The notes under the pieces were generated by a model. The model did no database searches. It was given only the letters and a program-made list of their open reading frames with translations, and had not been told where the DNA came from. From the NCBI GenBank assembly GCA_029260395.1, contig JAJDDJ010000008.1, forward strand, positions 1 to 64,000: DNA of 64,000 bases, given 5' to 3'. The position numbers were made by a program, and so were the translations under genes. Of this stretch, positions 27,372 through 36,303 are shown one piece after another. Position 1 is the first letter of the stretch; every line of letters starts with the position of its first letter. The DNA is from Phycisphaerales bacterium (GTDB lineage Bacteria > Planctomycetota > Phycisphaerae > Phycisphaerales > UBA1924).

Positions 27372-28001
27372 CTAGTTCACGTCCAGCTCGCGCACGCCGC
27401 GTGCCTTGCGGACCTTCTCAACGTGCTCGCGGATGAGTTCGCGAACGCCGTCGGCCTGGGGCACGGAGTGGACCATCATCTCGGGCATGGTTGAATCGCT
27501 CGACAGCACCCGCACGGTGCCGAGCCCGACGATGCGTTGCACGAACGGGCGGAGCAGCTCGCTGTCTTTGATGCGGTAGAGCTCGACCTCTTCGAGGTGC
27601 TTGCTGAACACGCCGGTTTCAAGCTGCAGCCGCTGGCTGGTGAGCGTGTACCGCGTGCAGCGGACCGTGAGCCACTTCCAGATTGCGATCGGGATCGGGA
27701 TGACCAGGATGCACGCGACGAACCACCAGAAGTTGACCCACTGGCTGGGTGTTCGGCTCCAGACCTCGCCCTCGGGGCCGCCGTAGCCAGCGGGCCCGGT
27801 GTCGCCGGTGGAGGTGCCGCTCATAGGGTCGTTCTCTCTTTCGCCATCGGTTCGGCCGCCGGCGACCTCTACGGCGCGCGGCTCGATGCCGATGGCCTCG
27901 GCCATCGCCTTGGCTTCGGCGCCGGTGGCGGCCTCAAACCGCTTGGTGGTGTGCTCGCCCGACTTGGTGTCCACGCCGTGGACGATGTAGACCTGGCCCA
28001 T
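27372..28001 (-). CDS. Membrane protein with bacterial PH (bPH2) domain
   Basis: 209 residues. The N-terminal 50 residues form a small soluble segment (VYIVHGVDTKSGEHTTKRFE), followed by a flexible linker, one strong helix (FWWFVACILVIPIPIAIW) and a bPH2/DUF304 domain with TRYTLTSQRLQLETGVFSK and ELYRIKD. bPH2 proteins are membrane-associated; function is mostly unknown. The first segment resembles a module for processing flagged signals but I cannot name it. Confidence 0.8.
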   Translation of the reverse strand: MGQVYIVHGVDTKSGEHTTKRFEAATGAEAKAMAEAIGIEPRAVEVAGGRTDGERENDPMSGTSTGDTGPAGYGGPEGEVWSRTPSQWVNFWWFVACILVIPIPIAIWKWLTVRCTRYTLTSQRLQLETGVFSKHLEEVELYRIKDSELLRPFVQRIVGLGTVRVLSSDSTMPEMMVHSVPQADGVRELIREHVEKVRKARGVRELDVN

Positions 28002-28128
28002 CGATCGACCTCCCCGCAGCGGGATGCTGTCCGCCGCGATGCGGGCAGGGTAGCGGCTGCACCCGTTGTTCGTGTTCGGCCATGGCTGCTTTCAGCGGAA
28101 CAAGCGGGGCTTGTGAGGCGTGCGCGCA

Positions 28129-28161
28129 GAAAACAACCGCCGGCGCGGAGAGCGCCAGCGG
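28129..28161 (-). terminator. Terminator of the PEP-CTERM gene
   Basis: A 10-bp stem CCGCCGGCGC/GCGCCAGCGG with one mismatch; on the minus strand it is followed by TTGTTTTC. It lies about 40 bases after the stop codon. Confidence 0.7.
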
Positions 28162-28201
28162 TCATGAGTTGGAGAGAAACAGGTTCTCTAAGAGATTGTC
28201 C

Positions 28202-28873
28202 TCAGCGGCGGCGCTTGATGGCCGCGAGGCCGCCCAAGGCGAGCAGGGCTGCGCTGCCGGGCGCGGGCACGGGTGAGCCCACGAACAGCCAGTCCTGCGT
28301 GCCGGGGGAGTTGCCACCACCCAGTTCGGTGGTGAGCCAGCCGCGGCCGACCCAGCTTGAGTTGTCGCCAGCAAGGCGGTGGCCGTCTGGTGCGAAGATG
28401 AAGGCGTTGTCGTCGTTGTCGGTGACCGTGAAGACATCCTCGGGGTCGCCCACGAGCGGAGCCAGCGAGCCGACGTTCAGCACGTTGTTTACGCCGACCA
28501 CGCGCCACCCGCCGCTGAACTCCTCAACGTTGGCGAGGTAGCTGAAGTCGAGGTTGTACATCTCGGGGTCAGCGAACGTGCCTGCGGAGACCTCGCCACC
28601 CTCGACCAGGCCGTGGATGCGCATGGTGATATCGCCACCGTCCATGGTGCTGTCGGTCACCGTGAGCTGCACATCGACGAACGAGAAGACGACGGTGGTG
28701 CCGCTGCCCATCATCCCGTCGAGGCGCAGGCCGTAGGCGGGGGGCGCCGCGTTGCCGTCGGGGTGGTTCCCGAGGTTAAACACGCTGATGGTGGGGGTGG
28801 CGGCCGCGATGCCCGCGAACGCACAAACGACTCCGGCCGCGCAGAGCGGCTTCATTCCAAGCTTGGAAATCAT
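28202..28873 (-). CDS. Secreted protein with PEP-CTERM-like sorting tail
   Basis: 223 residues from the ATG at 28873, with a purine-rich ribosome-binding stretch before it. A signal peptide (CAAGVVCAFAGIAAA-TP) precedes a beta-rich domain without a known name. The C-terminus VPAPGSAALLALGGLAAIKR plus two Arg is a short membrane helix bracketed by a P-x-P motif and basic residues, as in exosortase-type PEP-CTERM tails (PAP instead of PEP). Likely anchored at the surface or released after cleavage. Confidence 0.85.
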   Translation of the reverse strand: MISKLGMKPLCAAGVVCAFAGIAAATPTISVFNLGNHPDGNAAPPAYGLRLDGMMGSGTTVVFSFVDVQLTVTDSTMDGGDITMRIHGLVEGGEVSAGTFADPEMYNLDFSYLANVEEFSGGWRVVGVNNVLNVGSLAPLVGDPEDVFTVTDNDDNAFIFAPDGHRLAGDNSSWVGRGWLTTELGGGNSPGTQDWLFVGSPVPAPGSAALLALGGLAAIKRRR

Positions 28874-29064
28874 GTCTTGTCTCTCTTCTCGTATGACTCG
28901 GACAGGCCCAAACGCAAGGCCTGTGTCTCGCTCCAATTTGAGCATAAACCGTTGTGAGACAAGATCAAACAACAAAGCCAAGAAAAATTCGCAAAGACCT
29001 TGCAGATGATTATTTTTGCAGTTTGACCGGGTCAATAACTAGCGAGTTGGCCGTCTGCGCAGCC

Positions 29065-29157
29065 TCAGCCACCGCTATCGGGCGTGGCGGCCTTGGCGGC
29101 CTTGATCGCTGCGGGCAGCCAGTCAGCGGGGTCGAGGTCCAACGCCAAACTCGCCAC
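29065..29157 (-). pseudogene. Remnant of the C-terminus of a zinc-ribbon-type membrane gene
   Basis: On the minus strand a 30-codon frame, bounded by an in-frame TAG and a TGA, encodes DLDPADWLPAAIKAAKA. The gene at 30588-32474 ends DLDPADWLPAAIEAAKA. At DNA level 29091-29138 matches 30611-30658 at about 43 of 48 positions. There is no start codon or upstream homologous region, so this is a leftover tail of a duplicated or rearranged copy. Confidence 0.7.
29091..29138 (+). repeat. 48-bp direct repeat, copy 1
   Basis: About 43 of 48 bases match 30611-30658, exactly 1520 bases downstream. The two copies bracket the GAF-SpoIIE phosphatase gene. Confidence 0.85.
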
Positions 29158-29188
29158 CTACGTCGGCAGAACTAGACTTCGCCCCGCC

Positions 29189-30550
29189 ATGGGCACCGAG
29201 ATACCAGCAACGCCGCGACCGGAGATTTTGGATTTCGTGTACGAGATCCAGCGGGAATTCTCGCGTCAGTCCGAACCGGCCGGGCTCATCGGGGTCTTTA
29301 TCGAAGAGTTGTCCCGGCTTCTTCCCATTAGCCGACTGCTCTACGTCATGCCGTGGCCGCCGCCGGTGCGGCGCTTCGCAAACGCGCCGGGGGCCGACGT
29401 ATCGCCCGGCGCCCTCGGGTTCCGGGTCTTGCTCGATCTAGACCTCCCCGCTTCGGATCTCGACCACGGTCTGCTTCGTGGGGTGTTTGCACCAAGAGAC
29501 CACGACCGCGCCGACGCAAAGGGCGGTCTGCTCGGCGAGGTCACGGCTCAATCGAGTCCGCTGATCAGGCATCACCTGTCGCTGAAGCACGATGAGCCAT
29601 GGTTGGGCCCGAGCGCCCCGCAGCTCTGCTCAATGATGGCGGTGCCAATCTTCTGGCAAGGAGCGGTGCAAGGTTGGATCATCGCGTTCGCCAGAGACGC
29701 AGCCGTGTTTACGAGGGACGAGCTCCGGCTCCTCTTGACAACCGGCAACGCGCTCGTGCGATCCAGCGTCTACCTCGACGGGTTGGAAGAAACACGTCGG
29801 GCGAGCGTGCGCGTGCGCGAGACGCTCGCGCAAATCGGTGCGGCGCAGCGGTCCATGCTGCCCGATGCGGTGGTTCCCGATCCGCGGCTCCGTATTGCGA
29901 TCATGTATGAGACGTGCGAAGAGTCGGGCGGGGATCACTACGACGTATTCGAACCGCAGCCGGGGACTATCGAGGTCATGATTGCGGACGTCAGCGGTCA
30001 CGGGGCTGTGGCGACTGTGGGTGTAGCCATGCTCCGGACCGCTGTACTGGCACAGCGGGCCGCTGGGCTCGCTGGCACACGAGCAGCCGAAGCGATCAAC
30101 GCGCTGATGTGTAAAGCGTTGCGTCCAGGAGCATTCATCACCGCGCTCTTCATGTCCTTTAAACCGGAGACCGGCCAGCTCGAATTCGTCAACCGGGGCC
30201 ACCCGCCACCGCTGCTGCGTCGTGCGGACGGATGCATCCGATCGCTTGATGTGGGCGGCGGACTCCCTCTCGGGATCATGGAGGGCGCACCGACACCTCC
30301 CACAGAAACCTCGTTGGAACCCGGAGACCTGCTCATTCTGTTCAGTGACGGCATCCCCGAAGCGTTCAGCCCGAGCGGCGAACTGTTCGGCATGCCCTCT
30401 CTCATGCAGGCAGTGGAGACGGGTCAGGGGGATCCCGAGCGCACCAAGGAGGCGATACTCCGATCCGTCGCTCTGCACGAGGCGGGACGCCCGCGCCGCG
30501 ATGACCAAACGCTTGTACTGGTGTCGTACACGGGGCCCGAGCGCCACTGA
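29189..30550 (+). CDS. GAF-SpoIIE (PP2C-family) serine phosphatase
   Basis: 453 residues from the ATG at 29189. Residues about 15-215 form a GAF-like sensor region (SAPQLCSMMAVPIFWQGAVQ is the typical core). The C-terminal 240 residues are a SpoIIE/RsbU-type phosphatase with GGDHYDVF and IADVSGHG (metal-binding aspartates) and FSDGIPEAF with a final DDQTL. Such enzymes dephosphorylate anti-sigma antagonists in partner-switching stress systems; no RsbV/RsbW-like gene is adjacent. The gene is flanked by a direct repeat. Confidence 0.9.
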   Translation: MGTEIPATPRPEILDFVYEIQREFSRQSEPAGLIGVFIEELSRLLPISRLLYVMPWPPPVRRFANAPGADVSPGALGFRVLLDLDLPASDLDHGLLRGVFAPRDHDRADAKGGLLGEVTAQSSPLIRHHLSLKHDEPWLGPSAPQLCSMMAVPIFWQGAVQGWIIAFARDAAVFTRDELRLLLTTGNALVRSSVYLDGLEETRRASVRVRETLAQIGAAQRSMLPDAVVPDPRLRIAIMYETCEESGGDHYDVFEPQPGTIEVMIADVSGHGAVATVGVAMLRTAVLAQRAAGLAGTRAAEAINALMCKALRPGAFITALFMSFKPETGQLEFVNRGHPPPLLRRADGCIRSLDVGGGLPLGIMEGAPTPPTETSLEPGDLLILFSDGIPEAFSPSGELFGMPSLMQAVETGQGDPERTKEAILRSVALHEAGRPRRDDQTLVLVSYTGPERH

Positions 30551-30587
30551 CACCCCGCGACTAGCGCCCATGCCCGCCCCTGATGGC

Positions 30588-32474
30588 TCAAGGTCCGTTG
30601 GCCGCACGAGCCTTCGCGGCCTCAATCGCTGCGGGCAGCCAGTCGGCGGGGTCGAGATCGGCATCGTCCCAGCGGAGATCGTCCGCGAGCTTCACGAGCC
30701 CCCTCACCGTCAGGCTCTCATCGAGCCTCATGAGGTCGAGAAAGGAGTCCCTCGCAAATGCTGGAACTGCAAATTGATCGCGCATCATCCAGATCAGCAC
30801 CGACTCAGCGGCGAAGACCCTTTGCGCAGCGGGAGCGTGTTGAACCAGATACTCACTGTCGCGCCAAAGTGTCAGCCCAAGCGTGCCACTTCCCGTCGTG
30901 TTGCCTGTGAACTGGTCATTGCGGAGAAGTGTGAAGAGTCTGTGCCAGTTGCGATCCAGTGCCTCGCGATCAATCGAGTAGCTGCCATCAACAGCCAGCA
31001 GGCTGCTCGCGCCTAACGCGGCGGCCAAGAGATCGTGATCTTCAGTGTCCATCGCGGCTTGAACAGAGATTGCGTATCGACTTGGGTCGCAGGCTACGCG
31101 ATACCGGACACCGTGGGGTCGATGGCGGGTGTCGTAGGTGGACCGGGGATGAAGACACAAGATCGCAACGGCCTGAGCGGAAGGGTCGTCTCGTTCCACC
31201 AATAAGAGAAGCCGCTCAGCAAAGCCCGCGTCTTCGTGCGCGAGCGAGCCCGCGAGCCCGACTACCAATCCGCTTTGAGCGAGAGGCTGGTGTTCACGGA
31301 TACCTGTTTCGATCCGATGCTCGATCTGATCATGCAATTGGTCTGCTCGGAAAAGAATCTCCGATGCGGCCCAGGCCGACAGATCGATTCGGCTTAGGCG
31401 GGCAAAGAGCGGATCGATGTCAGGCTCGGCCACCATCGGGCCTGCGATTCGAGCGAGGCGTGCCGATGTTCCATCGATTGTCCGCGCCCATCCTCCGGCC
31501 ATCAGGGCTTTCTCGAACACCGGTGCGCCGCCGAGCGCGAGATCGAGGAACTCTCGCCCCAAGAAGTCTCTGGCTCGCTGGGTAGCTTGGTGCTGTGGAT
31601 CTGGGAAGGCCATCTCAGCGTCGGAAACCGCGATCGCCATCGCAATGAGCAGGTGAAGTTCCGCCGCTAATGTGGATGGATCCGCAATCTCATCGCGGAT
31701 GCCACGCCAAATTCTAAAACGTTGTGAATCGGAAAACGACTCTCGATTGAGTCTATCTGCGAGCGAGCCACCTGTTGGATAGCCCCACGCGTTCAACTCA
31801 GTCGTGCCAAAGATCAGGTCCTCGGGTAGCACGTTGATGCCCGCGATGAGCACCCATTTCGGCACCAGCCCGTACTTGCCGTATTCGTGATAGCCCTTGA
31901 TGGAGGACTCAGCGAACAGCCCCGTTGGCCAGCCGAGCATCACAAGCACCGCAATCATCGCGAGTTTCCACCTGCGGTAGCGCTTGGTCCTGTCCAGCCC
32001 GCACTCCGGGCAGATGGCTCCTTCAGTCTGACGCATGTCGTATTTGCACTTGCGGCACCGATGCTGGTGCCGCCAACGCCGAGCCAACAGCGCGAAGATC
32101 AGTAAGCCGGATCCGAAGCCGAGCACGCCTGCGCCGATCCAGTCGAACCAGCCGAGGTGCAGGCTGTCGTCCCCTCGAATGATGGCACTCGGCAGGCCCA
32201 GCCTCGAGGCCGTGTCGCTGTAGAGCTTGCCCGCACCGTAGTACGCCACCATGATGCCGTTCAATGCGATGAGCACGCCCACCACGCACGTCGGCCATCC
32301 GCGCACCACGATCGGCAGGCGGAGGCCGAACCGCGAGGCTGCCTTGGCTTTGGGTGCGTACTTGTCACGACGGAGCGTGAGCAGGCCACGCCCAACCAGC
32401 GTCGCCCCGGCGCACACCACGAGTGAACCGGAAAGGGTAACGATGACTCCAGCAAGGTGGTCGCTGATGGGCAC
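30588..32474 (-). CDS. Large membrane protein with internal zinc ribbon, unknown function
   Basis: 628 residues. Helices at about 8-30, 60-80 and 110-132, then a zinc ribbon Cys140/Cys143...Cys155/Cys158 (CRKCKYD...CPECG), a fourth helix (172-188) and about 440 residues of soluble, mostly helical sequence with no recognised domain. The CxxCxYD...CPECG ribbon is shared with smaller proteins in this window. Its last 17 residues are duplicated upstream of the phosphatase gene. Function unknown. Confidence 0.8.
   Translation of the reverse strand: MPISDHLAGVIVTLSGSLVVCAGATLVGRGLLTLRRDKYAPKAKAASRFGLRLPIVVRGWPTCVVGVLIALNGIMVAYYGAGKLYSDTASRLGLPSAIIRGDDSLHLGWFDWIGAGVLGFGSGLLIFALLARRWRHQHRCRKCKYDMRQTEGAICPECGLDRTKRYRRWKLAMIAVLVMLGWPTGLFAESSIKGYHEYGKYGLVPKWVLIAGINVLPEDLIFGTTELNAWGYPTGGSLADRLNRESFSDSQRFRIWRGIRDEIADPSTLAAELHLLIAMAIAVSDAEMAFPDPQHQATQRARDFLGREFLDLALGGAPVFEKALMAGGWARTIDGTSARLARIAGPMVAEPDIDPLFARLSRIDLSAWAASEILFRADQLHDQIEHRIETGIREHQPLAQSGLVVGLAGSLAHEDAGFAERLLLLVERDDPSAQAVAILCLHPRSTYDTRHRPHGVRYRVACDPSRYAISVQAAMDTEDHDLLAAALGASSLLAVDGSYSIDREALDRNWHRLFTLLRNDQFTGNTTGSGTLGLTLWRDSEYLVQHAPAAQRVFAAESVLIWMMRDQFAVPAFARDSFLDLMRLDESLTVRGLVKLADDLRWDDADLDPADWLPAAIEAAKARAANGP
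30611..30658 (+). repeat. 48-bp direct repeat, copy 2
   Basis: The mate of 29091-29138. This copy lies inside an intact gene, encoding (minus strand) its C-terminal DADLDPADWLPAAIEAAK. Confidence 0.85.
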
Positions 32475-32524
32475 CCGGCCAGCTTATCGCAACGCGGTCC
32501 CTACGACGCGATGGATCTGGCAGC

Positions 32525-34597
32525 CTAGAGCTTCCCCATCGCCTCAACCACGCTCGACTGACCCTTGCTCGCGATCTCTGCTGCGATGGCATCTACGAAG
32601 GCCTCCGCGCCCATCGCGCCCAGGTCCTTCTCCGTGCCGAACGCGCGGACGCTGACGTTGTTGCTCTCGGCGTCTCTCGGGCCGACCACCGCCAGGTAGG
32701 GAACTTTCCATTGCGAGCCGTGCTTGATCTTGGCTTGCACGCGTTCGTTGGAGTCGTCCACGCTGGAACGGATGCCGCGTTCGATCAGCATGTCGTTGAC
32801 CTTGTGCGCATAGTCGAGGCTCTTCTCGCTGATGGGCAGTACGCGAACCTGCTCGGGGCTGAGCCACAGCGGGAAGCTGCCGGCAAAGTGCTCGATGAGC
32901 ACGCCGATGAAGCGCTCCATCGAACCGAACGGCGCGCGGTGGATCATCACCGGTCTGTGAGCGGCGTTGTCGTCGCCGATGTATTCGAGGCCGAACCGCT
33001 CGGGCAGGTTGTAGTCGATCTGCACCGTGCCGAGCTGCCACTCGCGGCCGATCACGTCCTTGACGATGAAGTCGATCTTCGGCCCATAGAACGCGGCCTC
33101 GCCCGGTTCCTCGGTGACCTTCGCGCCCAGGCTCGCCGCAGCCTTTCGGCACGCGTCCTCGGCCTTGTCCCAGACCTCCGCCTTGCCGACGTACTTGCCG
33201 CTGTCGGGATCGCGCAGCCCCACCCGCACACGGAAGTCTGTCAGCCCGAGCGTGTCGAACGCGAGCTTGACGAGCTTGAGGCAGCCGGCGACCTCGGTTT
33301 CGACCTGATCGGGGCGCACAAACAGGTGCGCATCATCGACGGTGAACGAGCGCACGCGAGTGAGCCCGTTGAGCTCGCCCGACTGTTCCCAGCGGTAGAC
33401 CGTGCCGAACTCGCTGAGGCGTACGGGCAGCTCGCGGTAGCTCCGGCGCTGGCTCGCGTAGATCTTGATGTGGTGCGGGCAGTTCATGGGCTTGAGCAGG
33501 TAGCCCTCGATCTCGCCGATGTGGAGCATGTTGCCCAGTTCGGCGCAGCTGCACCCGTCATCGGCGACCTTCTCAAGAAACTGCCGTTCCATCACCGGCA
33601 CAAACTGGCTCTCGGCGTAGTAGGGGAAGTGCCCGCTGGTCTTGTAGAGCCCGAGCTTGCCGATGTGCGGCGTGTAGACATCGTGGTAGCCCATCTTGCG
33701 GAGCTCGGCGCCGATCCACGTCTGAAGCTCGTTGCGGATCACCCCGCCGCGCGGTGTCCACAGCACAAGCCCCTGTCCGACCGCATCGTCAATATGAAAC
33801 AGGTCGAGCTGCTTGCCCAGCACGCGGTGGTCGCGCTTCTTGGCTTCTTCGATGCGTTCGAGGTGGGCGCTGAGCTGCTTCTTGTCGAAGAACGCCGTGC
33901 CATAGACACGGGTGAGCCGGTCGGAGTTCTCGTCGCCGTGCCAGTAGCTGCTGGCGAGGCTCATGACCTTGAACGCGCCGATGCGTCCGGTGCTCGGCAC
34001 ATGCGGCCCCCGGCAGAGGTCTTCCCAGTTCTTTCCGCGTTCACCCGTCGCGTACCACGAGAGCGAGAGCGAACCCGCTTCGTGCGCACGGTGCGCGTTG
34101 TCGATCTTGAACTTGCTGCCTTCTTTGTTGAGCTTGTCGATGCCCTCGCCGTACTCGAGCTCGAAGCGGGTGAACGGGCGGTCCTCTTGGACGATCTTGG
34201 CCATCTCGGCCTCAATGGCCTCGAAGTCGCCCTCGCGCAGCGGGCGGTCCTCGGGGAACGCGATGTCGTAGTAGAACCCGGTCTCGAGCGCCGGCCCGTA
34301 AACGAGCTGGGCTCCGGGCACGACCCGCTGAATCGCCTCGGCCATCACGTGGGCCGCCGAGTGGCGGAGCATCAGCAGGCCCTCGGGGTCGATCTCGCCC
34401 TCGCGGGTCTTGGCGGTGATGAGGGCGAGCGAGCAGTCGCGGTCGATCGGCGCGGACAGGTCGCAGACCTCGCCGTCAATCTTGGCGCCGACAGCAGCCC
34501 GTGCGAGGCGCTCGCCGATGGTCATGGCGACATCAAAGGGGGTGGTGGGGCCGTCAAAGGACTTGGTGGAGCCGTCTGGGAGGGTGATCGTGGGCAT
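32525..34597 (-). CDS. thrS: Threonine-tRNA ligase
   Basis: 690 residues from the ATG at 34597 (MPTITLPDGSTKSF), rejecting an in-frame ATG 29 codons upstream. Order of domains: TGS (1-62), SAD/editing (LLMLRHSAAHVMAEA), class II catalytic core with zinc ligand Cys373 (MNCPHH), motif 2 (TVYRWEQSGELNGLTRVR), and the anticodon-binding HGTP domain. Charges tRNA-Thr in the cytoplasm. Full length for the family. Confidence 0.97.
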   Translation of the reverse strand: MPTITLPDGSTKSFDGPTTPFDVAMTIGERLARAAVGAKIDGEVCDLSAPIDRDCSLALITAKTREGEIDPEGLLMLRHSAAHVMAEAIQRVVPGAQLVYGPALETGFYYDIAFPEDRPLREGDFEAIEAEMAKIVQEDRPFTRFELEYGEGIDKLNKEGSKFKIDNAHRAHEAGSLSLSWYATGERGKNWEDLCRGPHVPSTGRIGAFKVMSLASSYWHGDENSDRLTRVYGTAFFDKKQLSAHLERIEEAKKRDHRVLGKQLDLFHIDDAVGQGLVLWTPRGGVIRNELQTWIGAELRKMGYHDVYTPHIGKLGLYKTSGHFPYYAESQFVPVMERQFLEKVADDGCSCAELGNMLHIGEIEGYLLKPMNCPHHIKIYASQRRSYRELPVRLSEFGTVYRWEQSGELNGLTRVRSFTVDDAHLFVRPDQVETEVAGCLKLVKLAFDTLGLTDFRVRVGLRDPDSGKYVGKAEVWDKAEDACRKAAASLGAKVTEEPGEAAFYGPKIDFIVKDVIGREWQLGTVQIDYNLPERFGLEYIGDDNAAHRPVMIHRAPFGSMERFIGVLIEHFAGSFPLWLSPEQVRVLPISEKSLDYAHKVNDMLIERGIRSSVDDSNERVQAKIKHGSQWKVPYLAVVGPRDAESNNVSVRAFGTEKDLGAMGAEAFVDAIAAEIASKGQSSVVEAMGKL

Positions 34598-34699
34598 GGG
34601 GAGGAATGGTACTCCTCCTGCCCCAAAAGCCATGGAAAATCGTTGAACCCACCTCAGCCCAGCCGGCCCCTCAAGAGCATCCATCCGCGCCCCACCGGC

Positions 34700-35533
34700 T
34701 CACTCCGCCTCCCACACCGCCCTCACCAACGGCTCGGGCGCGTGGATCGACACCGCTCGGGCGTGCCCATCATCCGCCGCCTCAGGGTCGACCTCGAATC
34801 GAACGCGAACCGACACCGCCCCAGCCGGCGCAAACGCGTGCGGCTCGATCGCCAGCAACGGCCTCGCAGAGTCGGCCCCCCGTTGAATGGCCACCATCCC
34901 CCGCGCGTTGATCGAAACAACCAGCGCATCAAGCTCCCCATCCCCGAACCGGTACCGCCCCACATACCGCGACTTCTGCTCGTCCGTCAGCTCAATCGTC
35001 GCCGGCGCCGAGTCCGTATCACCGAGCCCCCGCAAGTACTCCACCACCGCCACCGCCCGCTCCCGCCCCGCCTCGGCATGACGAATCAGCGATATGCCGT
35101 GCGGGCCCGGCGTCCGCTCGATCCCAGGATTCGCCTCGATGCACGCCCGGACGGCCTCAAGCTGCCCCATCATCGCCATCGAGAACAAGTCCGGCCGGGC
35201 CCCATGCGCAAGCAATACCTCCGCGATGTCGCGTCGGCCCACGTGCGAAGCCGCCCCCAGCGCCGTCTCCCAGTCCCCGAAGCCCCAGTCCCACGCCGCC
35301 TTGGCCAGCTCGGGACGCGCCTCAACCAGCTCCCGCACGCGGTCCAAACGCGAATGGCTCGCCCCGACGACCTCCTGCACCAGTTCCGGGTCCTGCCGCG
35401 GGAAGTGATCCGCGACTCCCCCGTCCCGCGGCCGGGGGGCATCAGCCGCCAGGCCAGCACGGCAGAACACCGTGGAACCCACACCGACCGACGCGAGTCC
35501 AAGCCAAGTACGACGGCTGACAGCAGCATCCAT
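34700..35533 (-). CDS. Tat-exported ankyrin-repeat-like protein
   Basis: 277 residues. The N-terminus SRRTWLGLASVGVGSTVF is a twin-arginine signal. The next 130 residues contain ankyrin-like repeats (WETALGAASHVGRRDIAEVL, LFSMAMMGQLEAVRACIEA). The C-terminal 100 residues (KSRYVGRYRFGDGELDALVV) form a beta-rich domain common at the end of planctomycete ankyrin proteins. Likely a periplasmic binding protein; partner unknown. Confidence 0.8.
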   Translation of the reverse strand: MDAAVSRRTWLGLASVGVGSTVFCRAGLAADAPRPRDGGVADHFPRQDPELVQEVVGASHSRLDRVRELVEARPELAKAAWDWGFGDWETALGAASHVGRRDIAEVLLAHGARPDLFSMAMMGQLEAVRACIEANPGIERTPGPHGISLIRHAEAGRERAVAVVEYLRGLGDTDSAPATIELTDEQKSRYVGRYRFGDGELDALVVSINARGMVAIQRGADSARPLLAIEPHAFAPAGAVSVRVRFEVDPEAADDGHARAVSIHAPEPLVRAVWEAE

Positions 35534-35754
35534 TCGTTGGTCCCTTCATGAGCCGATCCATCCGATCGGACTCCGCCCGGCGATGGCACCGAGCGATTCT
35601 CAAGGGGGATACCGCCAGCTCGCCATCCGAATGCACGACCCGGCCACTCGTTACCTCAAACTGCCGCACCGAAGGCAGCGCCGCCGTGGCGAGCCACCCT
35701 CTTCTGGAACGCCAGGCGACGTTGGAGACGACGCAACGCCTGAGCGAAGGCTTG

Positions 35755-36179
35755 TCAGCCTGTTCTCTCAACTCGTCTTGACCACACGAAGAGATCTGCG
35801 TCGTCGGGTAGGTCATCCGGGATTGCTCCTTCGTAGGGTTGCTGCATTCCCGAACGGCCTATGCCTCGCTGAGTCCATAAGAACACGCGATCGTCGAACA
35901 GCGATTGGAGGAACTCGACGACTTCGTCAGTGACCCACTGCGCTCGCTCAATGTGACTCATGTCCGGGTCGTAGGGATTGATGTGATGGTGTGTTACATT
36001 CCCGATATTGACCGTCGCCTCGTCGCCGTCATCGTAAATTTGCACATCTCCGACCTCGGCGCACGCTGCCGGAAAGATCGCGACAGGATGAGGCGAGCTG
36101 CAACACGCATGCCCGACGCTGGAAATGCTGCTTCAAGAGCAGGCACGAGGATCTCACGAATTGTGACATCGGTTGACAT
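35755..36179 (-). pseudogene. Frameshifted gene of unknown function
   Basis: Two overlapping frames read as one protein. It starts MSTDVTIREILVPALEAAF at 36179, then needs a one-base frame change near 36105-36120 (around GCGTCGGGCATGCG). It continues in a second frame as PHPVAIFPAACAEVGDVQIY, then DDGDEATVNIG and SFDDRVFLW-like sequence to a TGA at 35755. The second frame is coding-like well upstream of its only GTG start at 36045. Combined length about 140 residues. A real frameshift or a sequencing error is possible; no family is recognised. Confidence 0.6.
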
Positions 36180-36303
36180 GTGCTGATCCCGCTAGCTGTT
36201 GGTTGAACGGAATTCCGAGCATCCAATGCTGTGGCCATGATACGTGAAGCACACACGGTCCGTGACGATCGCTGCGCCTCCGGTTCGCCGTTCAGCCGAT
36301 TCG

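Larger units (their letters stand above)
28874..29188. other. Divergent intergenic region holding a gene remnant
   Basis: 315 bases between divergent starts. The first half is AT-rich and should carry the PEP-CTERM promoter. The second half contains the C-terminal gene remnant at 29065-29157 described separately. Confidence 0.6.

Noticed and set aside
32711-35551. A 946-codon open frame antisense to thrS and the ankyrin gene
   Set aside because: It runs across two real genes and the gap between them, and its sequence has no recognisable family; the third-position GC bias of thrS explains it.
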